DNA of 64,000 nt from Nocardia panacis (GCF_003598715.1 NZ_QZFU01000017.1:1-64000); one strand, 5' to 3'. Positions 1-12,291 are shown, counted from the first letter of the stretch. The notes: generated by a model not told the origin, from the sequence alone. Numbers and translations: made by a program.

Positions 1-126
1 GACCGGATGCTGCGCGCCATCGGCGCCGTGCACGGCCGAATGCCGGAGCAGCTCAGGATGTTCCCGCTCAATGCCTACCTGTACGACATGCGCAGACGAC
101 TGCGGTCGGGACGACCGCTCGTCTAG
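1..126 (+). CDS. 3' end of an unidentified gene (partial, enters from the left edge)
   Basis: Frame 1 is open from the first base and ends in TAG at 124-126, giving a 41-residue C-terminus (begins DRMLRAIGAV, ends RSGRPLV). It is basic, contains several Met and has no stop before its end. Two bases separate it from the stop of pruA on the other strand, so the two genes converge. The fragment is too short for me to recognise a family. The reading frame itself is well supported; the function is not. Confidence 0.55.
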   Translation, partial: DRMLRAIGAVHGRMPEQLRMFPLNAYLYDMRRRLRSGRPLV

Positions 127-128
127 AT

Positions 129-1760
129 TCAGCCCATGTGCGGGTAGCGGTAATCCGTTGGGGGGATGAAGGTTTCCTTGATGGTGCGCGGGGCCACCCA
201 GCGCAGCAGATTCAACGGTGAGCCCGCCTTGTCATCGGTGCCGGAGGCCCGCGCGCCACCGAAGGGCTGCTGCCCGACAACCGCGCCGGTAGGCTTGTCA
301 TTGACATAGAAGTTGCCCGCCGCGAAACGCAGTGCGGCCCCGGCCTGTTCGACGGCATCGCGGTCGGTGGCGAAGATCGCGCCGGTCAGCGCGTAGGGAG
401 CAGCGGATTCCGCCTCGGCCAAAATTGCCGCGTACGAACCGGGTTCGGCGTCGTCATAGACGTGCACCGACAGGACGGGACCGAAATACTCGGTGGCGAA
501 GGATTCGTCGCGCGGATCCTCGACCAGCAGTACGGTGGGACGCACGAACCACCCCTCGGCATCGTCATAGGTTCCACCCACGGGGATGGTGATCCCGGCA
601 GTGCGCGCCCGCTCGATGGCGTCCACATTCTTGCGGTAGGCGCGCGCATCGATCAGCGCGCCACCGAAATTCGCCAGGTCGGTGATATCGCCGTAGCTCA
701 ATTCGGCTGCCTGGCCGAGGAATTCCTCGCCCATCTCGCGCCACACCGAACGCGGGATATAGGCGCGCGAGGCGGCCGAACACTTCTGGCCCTGATATTC
801 GAAGGCGCCCCGAATCAGCGCCGTACTCAGGGCGGCGGGATCGGCCGAGGCGTGGGCCACGATGAAATCCTTGCCGCCCGTCTCCCCGATCAGGCGCGGA
901 TAGCCGTGGTAGCGGCCGAGATTCGCGCCGACCTGCTGCCACAGGTAGCGGAATGTCGCGGTGGATCCGGTGAAATGGATACCCGCCAGCCGGGGATCGG
1001 TGAGCGCCACCTCCGACAGTTCGATCCCGTCACCGGTCACCAAGTTGATCACGCCGGGCGGCAGACCGGCCGCCATGAGCAGGCGCATGGTGTGGTGCGC
1101 GGCCAGGGTCTGGGTGGGCGATGGCTTCCACACCACGGTATTGCCCATCAGCGCGGGCGCGGTCGGCAGATTCCCGGCGATGGCGGTGAAATTGAACGGG
1201 GTGATGGCGTAGACGAAACCCTCCAGCGGACGGTAGTCCATCCGATTCCAGACACCCGGACTCGACTGCGGCTGCTGCCCCAGGATCTCGGCGGCGAAGG
1301 CCACATTGAAGCGCCAGAAGTCGACCAGTTCGCACGGTGCGTCGATTTCGGCCTGAATCGCCGATTTGGATTGACCGAGCATGGTGGCGGCGGCGATGGT
1401 CTCGCGCCACGGGCCGGCCAGCAGATCCGCCGCGCGCAACAGGACGGCCGCGCGGTCCGCGAACGGCATTCCACGCCAACCCGGCGCGGCGGCGGTGGCG
1501 GCCTCGATCGCGGCACCGGCCTCGGAATGCGTTGTGTCGGTATAGGTTCCGAGCACCTGACGGCGGCGATGCGGTGCGGTGATCTCGCGGCGGGCGCCGA
1601 TGCCGCGGCGGGATTCGCCGCCGATCACCAGCGGCACGTCCACCGGTTCGGCCGACAGTTCGGCGAGCCTGGCGAGCAGGCGCTCGCGCTCCGGACTGCC
1701 CGGCGCGTATCCGTGCACCGGCTCGTTCGCGGGCATGGGGACTACCGTGGCCGTGTCCAT
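129..1760 (-). CDS. pruA: L-glutamate gamma-semialdehyde (1-pyrroline-5-carboxylate) dehydrogenase
   Basis: This 543-residue aldehyde dehydrogenase oxidises glutamate-5-semialdehyde to glutamate with NAD+, the second step of proline catabolism. The length is right for the stand-alone actinobacterial P5C dehydrogenase (about 540 aa). The catalytic cysteine is C327 in GQKCSAAS and the general-base glutamate is E293 in GETGGK; the FTGST segment of the NAD site lies upstream of it. The N-terminal PVHGYAPGSPERERL segment is typical of the family. A proline dehydrogenase gene normally accompanies it but is not on either side here, so the pathway must be completed elsewhere. The next gene is divergent. 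Confidence 0.95.
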   Translation of the reverse strand: MDTATVVPMPANEPVHGYAPGSPERERLLARLAELSAEPVDVPLVIGGESRRGIGARREITAPHRRRQVLGTYTDTTHSEAGAAIEAATAAAPGWRGMPFADRAAVLLRAADLLAGPWRETIAAATMLGQSKSAIQAEIDAPCELVDFWRFNVAFAAEILGQQPQSSPGVWNRMDYRPLEGFVYAITPFNFTAIAGNLPTAPALMGNTVVWKPSPTQTLAAHHTMRLLMAAGLPPGVINLVTGDGIELSEVALTDPRLAGIHFTGSTATFRYLWQQVGANLGRYHGYPRLIGETGGKDFIVAHASADPAALSTALIRGAFEYQGQKCSAASRAYIPRSVWREMGEEFLGQAAELSYGDITDLANFGGALIDARAYRKNVDAIERARTAGITIPVGGTYDDAEGWFVRPTVLLVEDPRDESFATEYFGPVLSVHVYDDAEPGSYAAILAEAESAAPYALTGAIFATDRDAVEQAGAALRFAAGNFYVNDKPTGAVVGQQPFGGARASGTDDKAGSPLNLLRWVAPRTIKETFIPPTDYRYPHMG

Positions 1761-1991
1761 AACCCAAGGTTAGTGGGTTGTGAGGCACCGGCTGGTGCGT
1801 GGAATCCGGCGCGCCGTCGGCATTTCCGCCCGGATGTCGGGCAAACCCGCACCCAGTTCGCAACGCGGCTCCCGCCACCGCGGGCCGGTATCCGCTCCGG
1901 TCGCCCATTTGTTAGAACTACGGCGCGTCGCGACCCCGCGTGTTCCCCGGTTCGGCCGGCCGTTCGACTGCGCCCGCCGCATTATTGCTGT

Positions 1992-3311
1992 ATGCGCGTG
2001 CTCATTCAGCTTCGTCCGACCTCCGATCTGATTGCCGCTGTTGCCGATCCTGCGGTGCGGGTCGATTCCTCCGACGTCCTTCCCGATCGACTGGAACTCC
2101 GATTCGACCCGCACTGGGAACCGGTCGCGGTGCCCGAACCGGGCCACGACGGTGTGCGGGCCACCTTCTCCATGGCACCCGACCGGGCCTCGGTCGTGGT
2201 CCGCGCCGAGGTGGCCGACGCACCGGAAGCCCGGCGGATCGGCGAACATCCCGCGATAGTCGGGGTTTTCGCCGACCCCGATATCGAGGGCTTCCTGACT
2301 TGCGGCGGCACCCCGGCCGTGGGGACCTGGACCGATGTCGCCGCACTGCTGCGCGCCGAGGACCTGGCCGCCGCCGGACTCACCGGCGCGGGCGTCGCGG
2401 TCGCGGTGGTGGACACCGGAATCAATGCCGACCTGGTGGGTCGGGTGCGGGGCTCCGCGCCGACCATCGATGCGGAGCGCAGTTGGAATCCGGTGGGCGT
2501 CACCGGAACTGCGGGACAGTTCCCGGTCGACCACGGCAGTATGTGCGCCTTCGACACGCTCATCGCCGCACCGCAGGCCACCCTGCTGGACTATCCGGTG
2601 CTGCGCAGCAGACGTCAGGGCGGCAGCCGCATGGCGGGGCTACTGTCCGATGCCCTGGCCGGATACGCGCGACTGCGCACGGTGCTCACCGATCAGCCCG
2701 AGGCCACCCGAGCGCTGGTGGTCACCAATAGCTGGGGCGCGTTCTCGCCCGACTGGGATTTCCCGGTCGGCGATCCCGGCAACTACTCCGACAATCCGTC
2801 GCATCCGTTCAATGTGATAGTCGGCTCCTTGGAAGCCGCGGGCGCGGATATCCTCTTCGCCGCCGGAAACTGCGGCCGGGATTGCCCGGACGGCCGCTGC
2901 GAATACCTCGACAAACCGATCGGCGGAGCCAATTCGCATCCGAGCGTGCTCACCCTCGGCGGTGTGGACACCTCCAATACCAGGGTCGGTTACTCCTCGC
3001 AGGGGCCGGGCAGGCTCGCCGATCGCAAACCCGACGTGTGCGCCTACACCCATTTCCTGGGGTCGACGGCCTTCGGCGACGACGCACCGGATACCGGGAC
3101 CTCGGCGGCCACCCCGGTCGCGGCCGGTCTGGTCGCCGCCATCCGCACCCACTGGTCGGCCACCGCACTGCCCCCGGCGCAACTGCGGGATCTGTTGCGG
3201 CGCACCGCGATCCACCACGGCGGCCGCGATTTCGACTACGACTATGGCTACGGTGTCGCCGATGCGGCGGCCGCGCTGCGGGAACTGCGACGCCTCGGGA
3301 CGGCAGTGTAG
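1992..3311 (+). CDS. Subtilisin-like S8 family serine peptidase without signal peptide
   Basis: A 439-residue subtilase. The triad is visible: D141 in VVDTGI, H181 in DHGSM and S371 in GTSAATP, with the oxyanion Asn N293 in AAGN. About 130 residues precede the first catalytic block and could be an I9-like prodomain or a recognition domain. There is no signal peptide or membrane segment, so the enzyme is probably cytoplasmic unless exported by another route. Directly after N293 is a Cys cluster, CGRDCPDGRC (C294, C298, C303), unusual for subtilisins and possibly a metal or disulfide site. ATG at 1992 is chosen because the frame upstream lies antisense to pruA. A 75-residue gene follows after 23 bases. 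The substrate is unknown. Confidence 0.85.
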   Translation: MRVLIQLRPTSDLIAAVADPAVRVDSSDVLPDRLELRFDPHWEPVAVPEPGHDGVRATFSMAPDRASVVVRAEVADAPEARRIGEHPAIVGVFADPDIEGFLTCGGTPAVGTWTDVAALLRAEDLAAAGLTGAGVAVAVVDTGINADLVGRVRGSAPTIDAERSWNPVGVTGTAGQFPVDHGSMCAFDTLIAAPQATLLDYPVLRSRRQGGSRMAGLLSDALAGYARLRTVLTDQPEATRALVVTNSWGAFSPDWDFPVGDPGNYSDNPSHPFNVIVGSLEAAGADILFAAGNCGRDCPDGRCEYLDKPIGGANSHPSVLTLGGVDTSNTRVGYSSQGPGRLADRKPDVCAYTHFLGSTAFGDDAPDTGTSAATPVAAGLVAAIRTHWSATALPPAQLRDLLRRTAIHHGGRDFDYDYGYGVADAAAALRELRRLGTAV

Positions 3312-3334
3312 TGGGCAAAGAGTAGCGTGGAACC

Positions 3335-3562
3335 ATGCCGCTGCTCACCGTGAGGCTGCCCTCGGACGCGACCCTGGCCGACGCCATGCGCGCCCTGCGG
3401 CTCGGGGATGGCGATGTGGATATCGCGTACGGACTGATCCCCGTCGACCCGCTACAGGGCCTCTACGCCCTGCGGATCACCGATGACGCCGCCGAGCGCA
3501 TCGATCCGCAGGGTGACGGTTCCCAACTCTTCTCCGATCCCCCGATCGGCCCGGCCTCGTAA
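3335..3562 (+). CDS. Small acidic protein following the S8 peptidase (unknown function)
   Basis: A 75-residue acidic protein (MPLLTVRLPSDATLADAM...) lying 23 bases downstream of the subtilase on the same strand, so probably cotranscribed. It has no signal peptide, cysteine or membrane segment. The predicted beta-alpha-beta look of its first half (TVRLPSDATLADAMRALRL, then VDIAYGLIPVD) is compatible with a small inhibitor, chaperone or prodomain-like partner acting in trans, but I recognise no family. The pairing with the peptidase is the main clue to function; this is inference. Confidence 0.6.
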   Translation: MPLLTVRLPSDATLADAMRALRLGDGDVDIAYGLIPVDPLQGLYALRITDDAAERIDPQGDGSQLFSDPPIGPAS

Positions 3563-3790
3563 TCTGCCGAACCCGCTGCCCGCACCGGCAAATCCGGCTC
3601 AGTCCAGGGCCGCTCGGCGAGGTTCGTTGGGTCGCGGCGGCAAGCAATGCCGATGCCCCTGCCAGGGTATTGGACAGCTCAATCGGGTTGGCAGTCGAAG
3701 CACAGATGGTTGGTGCTGCACCCGTGGGCATCGTGATCGCCCCGACCGCAATAAGCAGAAGCACGGACGCAAGTAGCAGTTCGAGTCGAG
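3563..3790 (-). other. Possible remnant of a secreted-protein gene
   Basis: Read on the minus strand, about 3791 down to 3563 encodes a hydrophobic stretch (LARLELLLASVLLLIAVGAI), then an AAPTICAST segment resembling a signal-peptidase region, then TANPIELSNTLAGASALLAAAT. No good start codon or ribosome binding site is present and the frame then runs into arginine-rich, noncoding-looking sequence. It looks like a decayed small exported-protein gene, or chance. Otherwise nothing is seen here except the ribosome binding site of the next gene (agaggga at about 3792). Confidence 0.25.
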
Positions 3791-3806
3791 CTAGAGGGAA
3801 CCAACC

Positions 3807-4022
3807 ATGAATTCCACCGAATACCAGACGCTGCACTTCGCCCGGGCGAACCCTGCCGGCCCGGACCAAGCCAACGTGCCTGCCCTGCTGCGCACCATCG
3901 CATCCACGATCGAGGGCCTCGGACCAGTTACCGTCGGGGACCTGATCCTGCACAACGAGGTCACCGCAGACGGGAACTGGCCATCGATCACCGTCTACTA
4001 CAGCAAGGACGCCAGCGAGTAA
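3807..4022 (+). CDS. Small conserved-looking hypothetical protein (71 aa)
   Basis: A 71-residue acidic cytoplasmic protein beginning MNSTEYQTLHFARAN, preceded by an agaggga ribosome binding site 8 bases upstream of ATG. The sequence (PALLRTIASTIEGLGPVTVGDLILHNEV, then WPSITVYYSKD) looks like a compact alpha/beta fold. I have an impression of similar short proteins in other actinobacteria but no function. It stands alone between the peptidase pair and the convergent dapC. Confidence 0.65.
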   Translation: MNSTEYQTLHFARANPAGPDQANVPALLRTIASTIEGLGPVTVGDLILHNEVTADGNWPSITVYYSKDASE

Positions 4023-4111
4023 CGCCGTTTTGTCCCGAGAGGCTGGTCCGATTCATCGGGTTGGCCCCTCGATGACCGTTGCGATAGCCGATGGGGCAGC
4101 GCGCGACTGCC

Positions 4112-5221
4112 TCAGCCGTGTAGCCGCTCTGCGGCCGCGGCGATGCGCTCGTCGGTCGCGGTGAGGGCCAGCCGTACGTGCTCGCCGCTGTTCGGTCCGT
4201 AGAAATCGCCGGGTGCGACCAGAATGCCGCGCTCGGCGAACCAGTCGAGGGTGTCGCGGCACGGCTCACCCCTGGTGACCCACAGGTACAGGCCGGCCTC
4301 GGAGTGGTCGATGCGCAAACCCGCGCCCGCCAACGCCTTTCGCAGGATTTCCCGGCGGGCGCGGTAGCGCTCCCGCTGCCGGGACTCGTGCTCGTCGGCG
4401 CTCAGCGCCGCCGTCATGGCGGCCTGGATCGGGAAGGGCACCATCATGCCGGAATGTTTGCGGACCTCCAGCAGTTCGGCGACCAGCGCCTGATCTCCGG
4501 TGACGAATCCGGCCCGGTAACTGGCGAGATTCGAGGTCTTCGACAGCGAATGGATGGCCAGCAGGCCGGTGTGGTCGCCGTCGCAGACCTCCGGATGCAG
4601 CAGCGAAACCGCCGAACCCTCCCAGGTCAGGCCCAGGTAGCACTCGTCGGAGGCGACGATCGCGCCGCGCTCGCGGGCGAAGGCCACCACCTTGCGCAGA
4701 TGGTCGACACCGAGCACCCGGCCGGTGGGATTCGACGGCGAGTTGAGGTAGATCAGCGCGGGCGACTCCGGACCCGAGCGGGTCACACCGTCGGCACGCA
4801 GGATGCGGGCGCCCGCCAGCAGCGCGCCCACCTCGTAGGTGGGGTAGGCCACCTCGGGGATGACGACCAGATCCGACGGCCCGAGCCCCAGCAGCCGGGG
4901 CAACCCGGCAATCAGTTCTTTGGTCCCGATGACCGGCAGCACCGCCGCCGGATCGATGCCGGCGACGCCGTAGCGGCGGGCCAGCGCCGCCACCGCGGCG
5001 GCGCGCAGTTCGGGCGTGCCGTGCGTGGTGGGATAACCCGGCACGGCCGAAACCGAATCGAGCGCGACGCGGATCAGCGGATCCACCGGGTCCACCGGGG
5101 TGCCGACCGAGAGATCGACCAGACCACCCGGATGCGCGGCGGCCCGCTCCCGCGCGGAAACGATGGTGTCCCAAGGGAAATCGGGTAGCCGACCGCTCAC
5201 CCGCACGCGCTCGGATCTCAT
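4112..5221 (-). CDS. dapC: N-succinyldiaminopimelate aminotransferase
   Basis: A 369-residue fold-type I PLP aminotransferase. It converts N-succinyl-2-amino-6-oxopimelate to N-succinyl-LL-diaminopimelate with glutamate, in lysine and meso-DAP (peptidoglycan) synthesis. The PLP lysine is K228 in SLSKTSN; NSPSNPTG and the SDECYLGL segment (PLP-ring aspartate) precede it. The start at 5221 is fixed by a 4-base ATGA overlap with the stop of the ferredoxin gene, so the pair is translationally coupled. The same ferredoxin-dapC pair occurs in mycobacteria (Rv1177-Rv1178), which supports the DapC call over a generic class I aminotransferase. Confidence 0.9.
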   Translation of the reverse strand: MRSERVRVSGRLPDFPWDTIVSARERAAAHPGGLVDLSVGTPVDPVDPLIRVALDSVSAVPGYPTTHGTPELRAAAVAALARRYGVAGIDPAAVLPVIGTKELIAGLPRLLGLGPSDLVVIPEVAYPTYEVGALLAGARILRADGVTRSGPESPALIYLNSPSNPTGRVLGVDHLRKVVAFARERGAIVASDECYLGLTWEGSAVSLLHPEVCDGDHTGLLAIHSLSKTSNLASYRAGFVTGDQALVAELLEVRKHSGMMVPFPIQAAMTAALSADEHESRQRERYRARREILRKALAGAGLRIDHSEAGLYLWVTRGEPCRDTLDWFAERGILVAPGDFYGPNSGEHVRLALTATDERIAAAAERLHG

Positions 5222-5541
5222 TCGTTCGCCATCGGCGGGAGTTCTCTGATCAGCGGCGGGTCGAAATCCACCACACCGACCTTGGTCGCGCCGCCGGGCG
5301 AACCGAGATCGTTGAAGAAATCGACATTGGCGTTGATGTAGCCGGCCCACTGGTCCGGGGTGTCGTCCTCGTAGAAAATGGCCTCCACGGGGCAGACGGG
5401 TTCACACGCACCACAGTCCACGCATTCGTCGGGATGGATGTACAGCATGCGACCACCCTCGTAGATGCAATCCACGGGGCACTCCTCGATGCACGCCTTG
5501 TCCTTCACGTCGACGCACGGTTCAGCGATGATGTACGGCAC
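5218..5541 (-). CDS. fdxA: 7Fe-type ferredoxin (3Fe-4S/4Fe-4S)
   Basis: A 107-residue bacterial 7Fe ferredoxin (FdxA/FdxC type), an electron carrier. It shows CVDVKDKACIEECPVDC followed by CVDCGACEPVCP, the two cluster-binding sets, and an extended C-terminal tail (QWAGYINANVDFFNDLG) typical of the actinobacterial form. It starts at GTG 5541, preceded by AGGAGAG at 5 bases. Its stop overlaps the dapC start by 4 bases. Upstream, about 105 bases separate it from the stop of fbiC on the same strand, enough for its own promoter. Confidence 0.93.
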   Translation of the reverse strand: MPYIIAEPCVDVKDKACIEECPVDCIYEGGRMLYIHPDECVDCGACEPVCPVEAIFYEDDTPDQWAGYINANVDFFNDLGSPGGATKVGVVDFDPPLIRELPPMANE

Positions 5542-5646
5542 TGCCGCTCTCCTAGTCTGTCCTCACCTCGGGATTACTCCGCCCGCGCACAGTATCCCGG
5601 CACCCGACACGTTACTACCGGCCAGCCTTGCCTAACTTCGCCGGTC

Positions 5647-8280
<2,634 letters not shown>

Positions 8281-8382
8281 GCGCCTACCATCCGGACCTG
8301 TCTCCTTCCAGTACCTATGAGCCTGCTCAACCGCGTGGCGCGTCACACTATTCCGCGCGGCGGGTAGGCCGCCCGTGGAACC

Positions 8383-8889
8383 ATGGCGGATATGTCGCAG
8401 ACACCGACCGTCATGGCCGGCCCCGCGTGGCGTCCCAGTTCCAAGGCCAAACTGCTGTGGACCGCTCAGGCGGTGCTCGGCTGGGTGATTCCCTTCGTGG
8501 CCCAAGCGATTTGGGCGCTGGTCGACGGCGGGCACCGAGGCGCGCAACTGCTGGTGCTCGGCATCAGCCTGGTGCTTGCCGTCGTCAGTATCGGAGTGAT
8601 CCCGTGGTGGCGCTACGCGGTGCACCGCTGGGAGATCACCGACGAGGCCGTCTACACCCGTGTCGGCTGGATCACCCAGGAGAGCCGCGTCGCCCCGATC
8701 TCCAGGGTGCAGACCGTGGACACCGAGCGCGGCCCACTGGAGCGACTGCTCGACCTGGCCACCGTCACCGTGACCACCGCCTCCTCGGCGGGCGCGGTCA
8801 CCATCTCGGCGCTGGACCGCCCGGTGGCCGAGCGCACCGTGCGGCAACTGACCGAGATCGCGGCCAGACATCGGGGCGACGCCACGTGA
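8383..8889 (+). CDS. Bacterial PH-domain membrane protein (YdbS-like)
   Basis: A 168-residue protein with two hydrophobic segments near the N-terminus (about residues 28-48 and 55-75) followed by one bacterial pleckstrin-homology (bPH2/YdbS) domain. Its typical start is [34 protein letters not shown], where RxxR-xxPxSRIQ is the family signature. The family is of unknown function; Bacillus YdbS/YdbT are linked to resistance to antimicrobial peptides. The stop overlaps the GTG start of the next gene by 4 bases. ATG at 8392 is an alternative start three codons in. Confidence 0.85.
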   Translation: MADMSQTPTVMAGPAWRPSSKAKLLWTAQAVLGWVIPFVAQAIWALVDGGHRGAQLLVLGISLVLAVVSIGVIPWWRYAVHRWEITDEAVYTRVGWITQESRVAPISRVQTVDTERGPLERLLDLATVTVTTASSAGAVTISALDRPVAERTVRQLTEIAARHRGDAT

Positions 8890-10406
8890 CCGAGTTCCCC
8901 GCCCCCGAAATCCCGTGGCAGCGGCTGGATCCGCGCATGCTGCTGGTGCATCCGGTCTACGAGGTGGCGCGCTACATTCCTGTCGTCATCGGCACCGTGG
9001 TGGTGGGCACCCGCGCCGACAACCCGCTGTGGGGTCTGATCCCGCTGCTCGTGATCGTCGGGTTGGCGGTGAGCCGCTGGTTCACCACCACCTACCGGGT
9101 CGGGCCGACACATGTCGAATTGCGCACCGGACTGCTGGCGCGCAAACGACTCGCGGTGCCGCGCTCGCGGATTCGCTCGGTCGATATCCAGGCCGATGTG
9201 CTGCACCGGGTCCTCGGCCTCGCGGTGCTGGCCATCGGCACCGGCCAGGCGGAGGCGAAGGACAAGTTCAAACTCGACGCGCTGGACGCCCGGCTGGTCC
9301 CCGCACTGCGTCAAGACCTGCTGGCACACACGGAGGCTCCGCATCAGGACGAATCGGGCCGCGAATTGGCTCCGACCGCCCCCGGTGATCAGCGCGAGAT
9401 CGGACACTGGCGGGCGAGTTGGGTGCGCTACGCGCCGCTGTCGCTGACCGGATTCGCCCTGTTCGCGCCGCTGGTCGGTCTGGCCTTCCAATACGGCATC
9501 GGCCAAGCGCTTTTCCGCTCCGACGCGGTGCGACGCCTGCGCGAGGAGACGACGCTGCTGCTGGCCGCCATCATCGCCGCGCTCGTCCTCGCGCTGATCG
9601 CGGTGGTCTGTCTGGCCGCGTGCGCGCGATATCTGGCCACCTACTACGGACTCACCGTGCTCGACGACGGCAAGACGCTCAATATCCGACACGGACTGTT
9701 CACCACCCGCCAGATCACCATGGACCTGGCGCGTTTCCGGGGCGCGACGGTGAACGAGCCGCTGCTGCTGCGGTTGGCGGGCGGCGCGGAGCTCGAGGCC
9801 ATCATGACCGGGGAGAAGCCGAGGGTGAAGATCCTGCCGCAGTCCCCGAGGGGCGCGGTGGACCACACACTGGCGCACCTGTTGTCGCGCAACGGATCTC
9901 AGCAGCTCGACCTGGCCGCACCCGGATCCATGCCCGCGCTGGCGCCGCTCGCGGCGCACGGTCCCCTCGCGCGGCGCCGCCGCTACACCCGCGCGCTGGG
10001 GCCGGTCGTCCTGGTCGCGGTGGTCATGCTGATGGCGCGGCTGACGTGGGTGGAATTCGGGCCGTGGTGGTGGCTGCTGCCCGCGGTGGCGGCCCTGGTC
10101 GCGGTCGCGCTCGCGGGCGACCGCTATCGCGGTCTGGGCCACGCGGTGCTGCCCGCCGCCGACGGCGCGCCGACCTGGCTGGTCACCCGATCCGGATCGC
10201 TGGATCGCGACCGCGACTGTCTGGAGGCCCCCGGCATCATCGGCTGGACCGTGCGCCAGAGCTTCTTCCAGCGTCGATCCGGGGTGGCCACCGTCATCGC
10301 CGCCACCGCCGCGGGCAAGAAACGCTATGCGGTGATCGACATTCCGCTCGAACAGGCGTGGGCGCTCATCGAGCGGGTGACACCGGGACGACTCGGCGCG
10401 CGCTGA
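8886..10406 (+). CDS. Multi-PH-domain membrane protein (YdbT-like)
   Basis: A 506-residue partner of the preceding protein. It has membrane segments in pairs (about residues 27-58, 182-250 and 375-415), each followed by a bPH2 domain: one beginning [31 protein letters not shown], a second [20 protein letters not shown] and a third near [16 protein letters not shown]. The start is GTG 8886, overlapping the upstream stop (GTGA). The two-gene arrangement of short and long PH proteins mirrors ydbS-ydbT. The cellular role is not established; the proteins are presumably inserted in the cytoplasmic membrane. Confidence 0.85.
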   Translation: MTEFPAPEIPWQRLDPRMLLVHPVYEVARYIPVVIGTVVVGTRADNPLWGLIPLLVIVGLAVSRWFTTTYRVGPTHVELRTGLLARKRLAVPRSRIRSVDIQADVLHRVLGLAVLAIGTGQAEAKDKFKLDALDARLVPALRQDLLAHTEAPHQDESGRELAPTAPGDQREIGHWRASWVRYAPLSLTGFALFAPLVGLAFQYGIGQALFRSDAVRRLREETTLLLAAIIAALVLALIAVVCLAACARYLATYYGLTVLDDGKTLNIRHGLFTTRQITMDLARFRGATVNEPLLLRLAGGAELEAIMTGEKPRVKILPQSPRGAVDHTLAHLLSRNGSQQLDLAAPGSMPALAPLAAHGPLARRRRYTRALGPVVLVAVVMLMARLTWVEFGPWWWLLPAVAALVAVALAGDRYRGLGHAVLPAADGAPTWLVTRSGSLDRDRDCLEAPGIIGWTVRQSFFQRRSGVATVIAATAAGKKRYAVIDIPLEQAWALIERVTPGRLGAR

Positions 10407-10452
10407 ATCGCTGTTGTGTCGCTGATCGATCGGCACGCGGGCACCCCGTTCA

Positions 10453-12291
10453 ATGGAGCACGTGGTTGACACGCTGGAGCGCACCCCGGAACCGAGGATC
10501 GCCGACCGCAGGGTCCGCCGCCTGCAGCGCGGGGACAAATACCGGCTGACCGCGCTCGGCGGGCTGGCGGCGCTGTCGCTGGACGCGCTGTCCAGCGTCG
10601 CCTACGGGCCGGAGGCCATCGTCCTGGTCCTGATCGCGGCGGGCGAGGCGGCCGTGTCGTGGACGCTGCCGATCTCGATTGCCATCGCATTGCTGCTGCT
10701 GGTGCTGGTGCTGTCCTATCGGCAGGTCATCGCGGTGCATCCCGATGGCGGCGGCGCGTACGCGGTGGCCAAACGGCATCTGGGCCGCTGGGCCAGTCTG
10801 CTCGCGGCGGCGAGTCTGGTGGTCGACTACGTGCTCACCGTCGCGGTCAGTCTCGCGGCGGGCGCGGCCAGCCTGGCCAGCGCCTTTCCGGCGCTGTCCG
10901 ACCATCTGCTGCTGGTGACGCTGATCGGGCTCGCGGTGCTCACCCTGCTCAACCTGATCGGGGTGGCCGAATCGGCGAAAGTGCTGATGGGACCGACCAT
11001 CCTGTTCGTGGTGCTGATCTTCGCGATCATCGCGGTCGGCCTCTTCCGCTGGGAGCCGGTGACCATCGGCACCGATCGGACACCCTTCGTCGCGGTCGAG
11101 GGACTGGGCGTCGTGCTGCTGCTCAAAGCGTTCTCCGCGGGCTGCTCGGCGCTGACCGGGGTGGAGGCCATCGCCAACGCGGTGCCCGCCTTCCGCACCC
11201 CCGCCGTGCGGCGCGCCCAGCACACCGAGGTCGCGCTCGGCGTCCTGCTCGGCGCCATGCTGCTCGGGCTGGCCTGGCTGATCCGGCAGCACCATGTGGT
11301 GCCGCGCGGCGAGGTGACCATCCTGGCCCAACTCTCGGCCGGCGCCTTCGGCACCGGCTGGCTGTTCTATCTGACCAACCTGTCGGTGACCCTGGTGCTG
11401 GTGCTGGCCGCGAACACCAGCTTCGGCGGCCTCCCGGTCCTGCTGTCGCTGCTGGCCAAAGACCGCCGCGTGCCCTCGCTGTTCGGATTGCGTTCGGAGC
11501 GGCCGGTTTTCCGCTACGGCGTGGCCGCGCTGGCCGGACTCGCCGCCGTGGTGCTGCTCATCGTCGACGCCGACACCCACCGGCTGCTGCCGGTGTTCGC
11601 CATCGGGGTGTTCATCGGATTCACCATCAGCCAAACCGGTTTGGTGCGGCATTGGTATCGCGAGCGCGGTCGCGGTTGGGTCTGGCGGGCGGTGCTCAAT
11701 GGCTTCGGCGCGATCCTCACCGCCGTCGCGCTGGTGGTGCTCTTCGCCGAGAAGTTCGCCGAGGGTGCGTGGCTGCTGCTGATCATCGTGCCCGCGCTGG
11801 TCATCAATTTCGCGCGCACCGAGGACTACTACGGCCAAGTCGCCCAGCAACTGCACCTGGGAAGGATTCCGCCGCGACCCAATCCGGATGCGGCGAACAA
11901 GGCCCTGGTGGTGGTTCCGGTCGTCACCATGAGCGAGGTGACCGCGCGCGCGATCGAGGCGGCGCTGCGGATGCGCGGCGAGATCATCGCCGTCGCCGCC
12001 GAAATCGATCCCGCCTCCACCAAAAAGCTGAGCGCGCAATGGAAACGGTGGGATCCGGGCGTGCCACTGAAGGTGCTGCCCTGTCCGCATCGCAGCCTCG
12101 TCAACACCCTCGTCGGCTATGTGCGCGCGCAGACGCAGAAAGGCCGGGCCGTCACGGTGCTGCTGGCCCATATGGAGGCCGACCGGTGGTGGCATCGTCC
12201 GCTGCACAATCCGCGCGGGCCGGTGCTCACCGCCGCCCTGCGCGCCCGCACCGACGCCGTCGTCGCGACCTTGGCGGTGCGTCTGGACTGA
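10453..12291 (+). CDS. APC-superfamily permease, KimA-like (possible potassium uptake)
   Basis: A 612-residue membrane transporter with about 12 hydrophobic segments and a 120-150 residue cytoplasmic C-terminal domain. Length and architecture match the KimA (YdaO) group of the APC superfamily, which imports K+ with protons in Bacillus. The LDALSSVAYGPEAI motif in helix 1 and the HPDGGGAYAVAKRHLG segment are characteristic. An amino acid permease function cannot be excluded. It lies 46 bases after the PH-domain operon, possibly in the same transcript, so there is no room for a ydaO-type c-di-AMP riboswitch and none was seen. Confidence 0.8.
   Translation: MEHVVDTLERTPEPRIADRRVRRLQRGDKYRLTALGGLAALSLDALSSVAYGPEAIVLVLIAAGEAAVSWTLPISIAIALLLLVLVLSYRQVIAVHPDGGGAYAVAKRHLGRWASLLAAASLVVDYVLTVAVSLAAGAASLASAFPALSDHLLLVTLIGLAVLTLLNLIGVAESAKVLMGPTILFVVLIFAIIAVGLFRWEPVTIGTDRTPFVAVEGLGVVLLLKAFSAGCSALTGVEAIANAVPAFRTPAVRRAQHTEVALGVLLGAMLLGLAWLIRQHHVVPRGEVTILAQLSAGAFGTGWLFYLTNLSVTLVLVLAANTSFGGLPVLLSLLAKDRRVPSLFGLRSERPVFRYGVAALAGLAAVVLLIVDADTHRLLPVFAIGVFIGFTISQTGLVRHWYRERGRGWVWRAVLNGFGAILTAVALVVLFAEKFAEGAWLLLIIVPALVINFARTEDYYGQVAQQLHLGRIPPRPNPDAANKALVVVPVVTMSEVTARAIEAALRMRGEIIAVAAEIDPASTKKLSAQWKRWDPGVPLKVLPCPHRSLVNTLVGYVRAQTQKGRAVTVLLAHMEADRWWHRPLHNPRGPVLTAALRARTDAVVATLAVRLD

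Noticed and set aside
5618..5640. Second iron-box-like sequence (TTAGGCAAGGCT on the minus strand) before the ferredoxin gene
   Set aside because: Only about half of the consensus positions match and the palindrome is lost; likely chance.
10407..10452. c-di-AMP (ydaO-type) riboswitch before the KimA-like permease
   Set aside because: Only 46 bases are available and no conserved element is seen.
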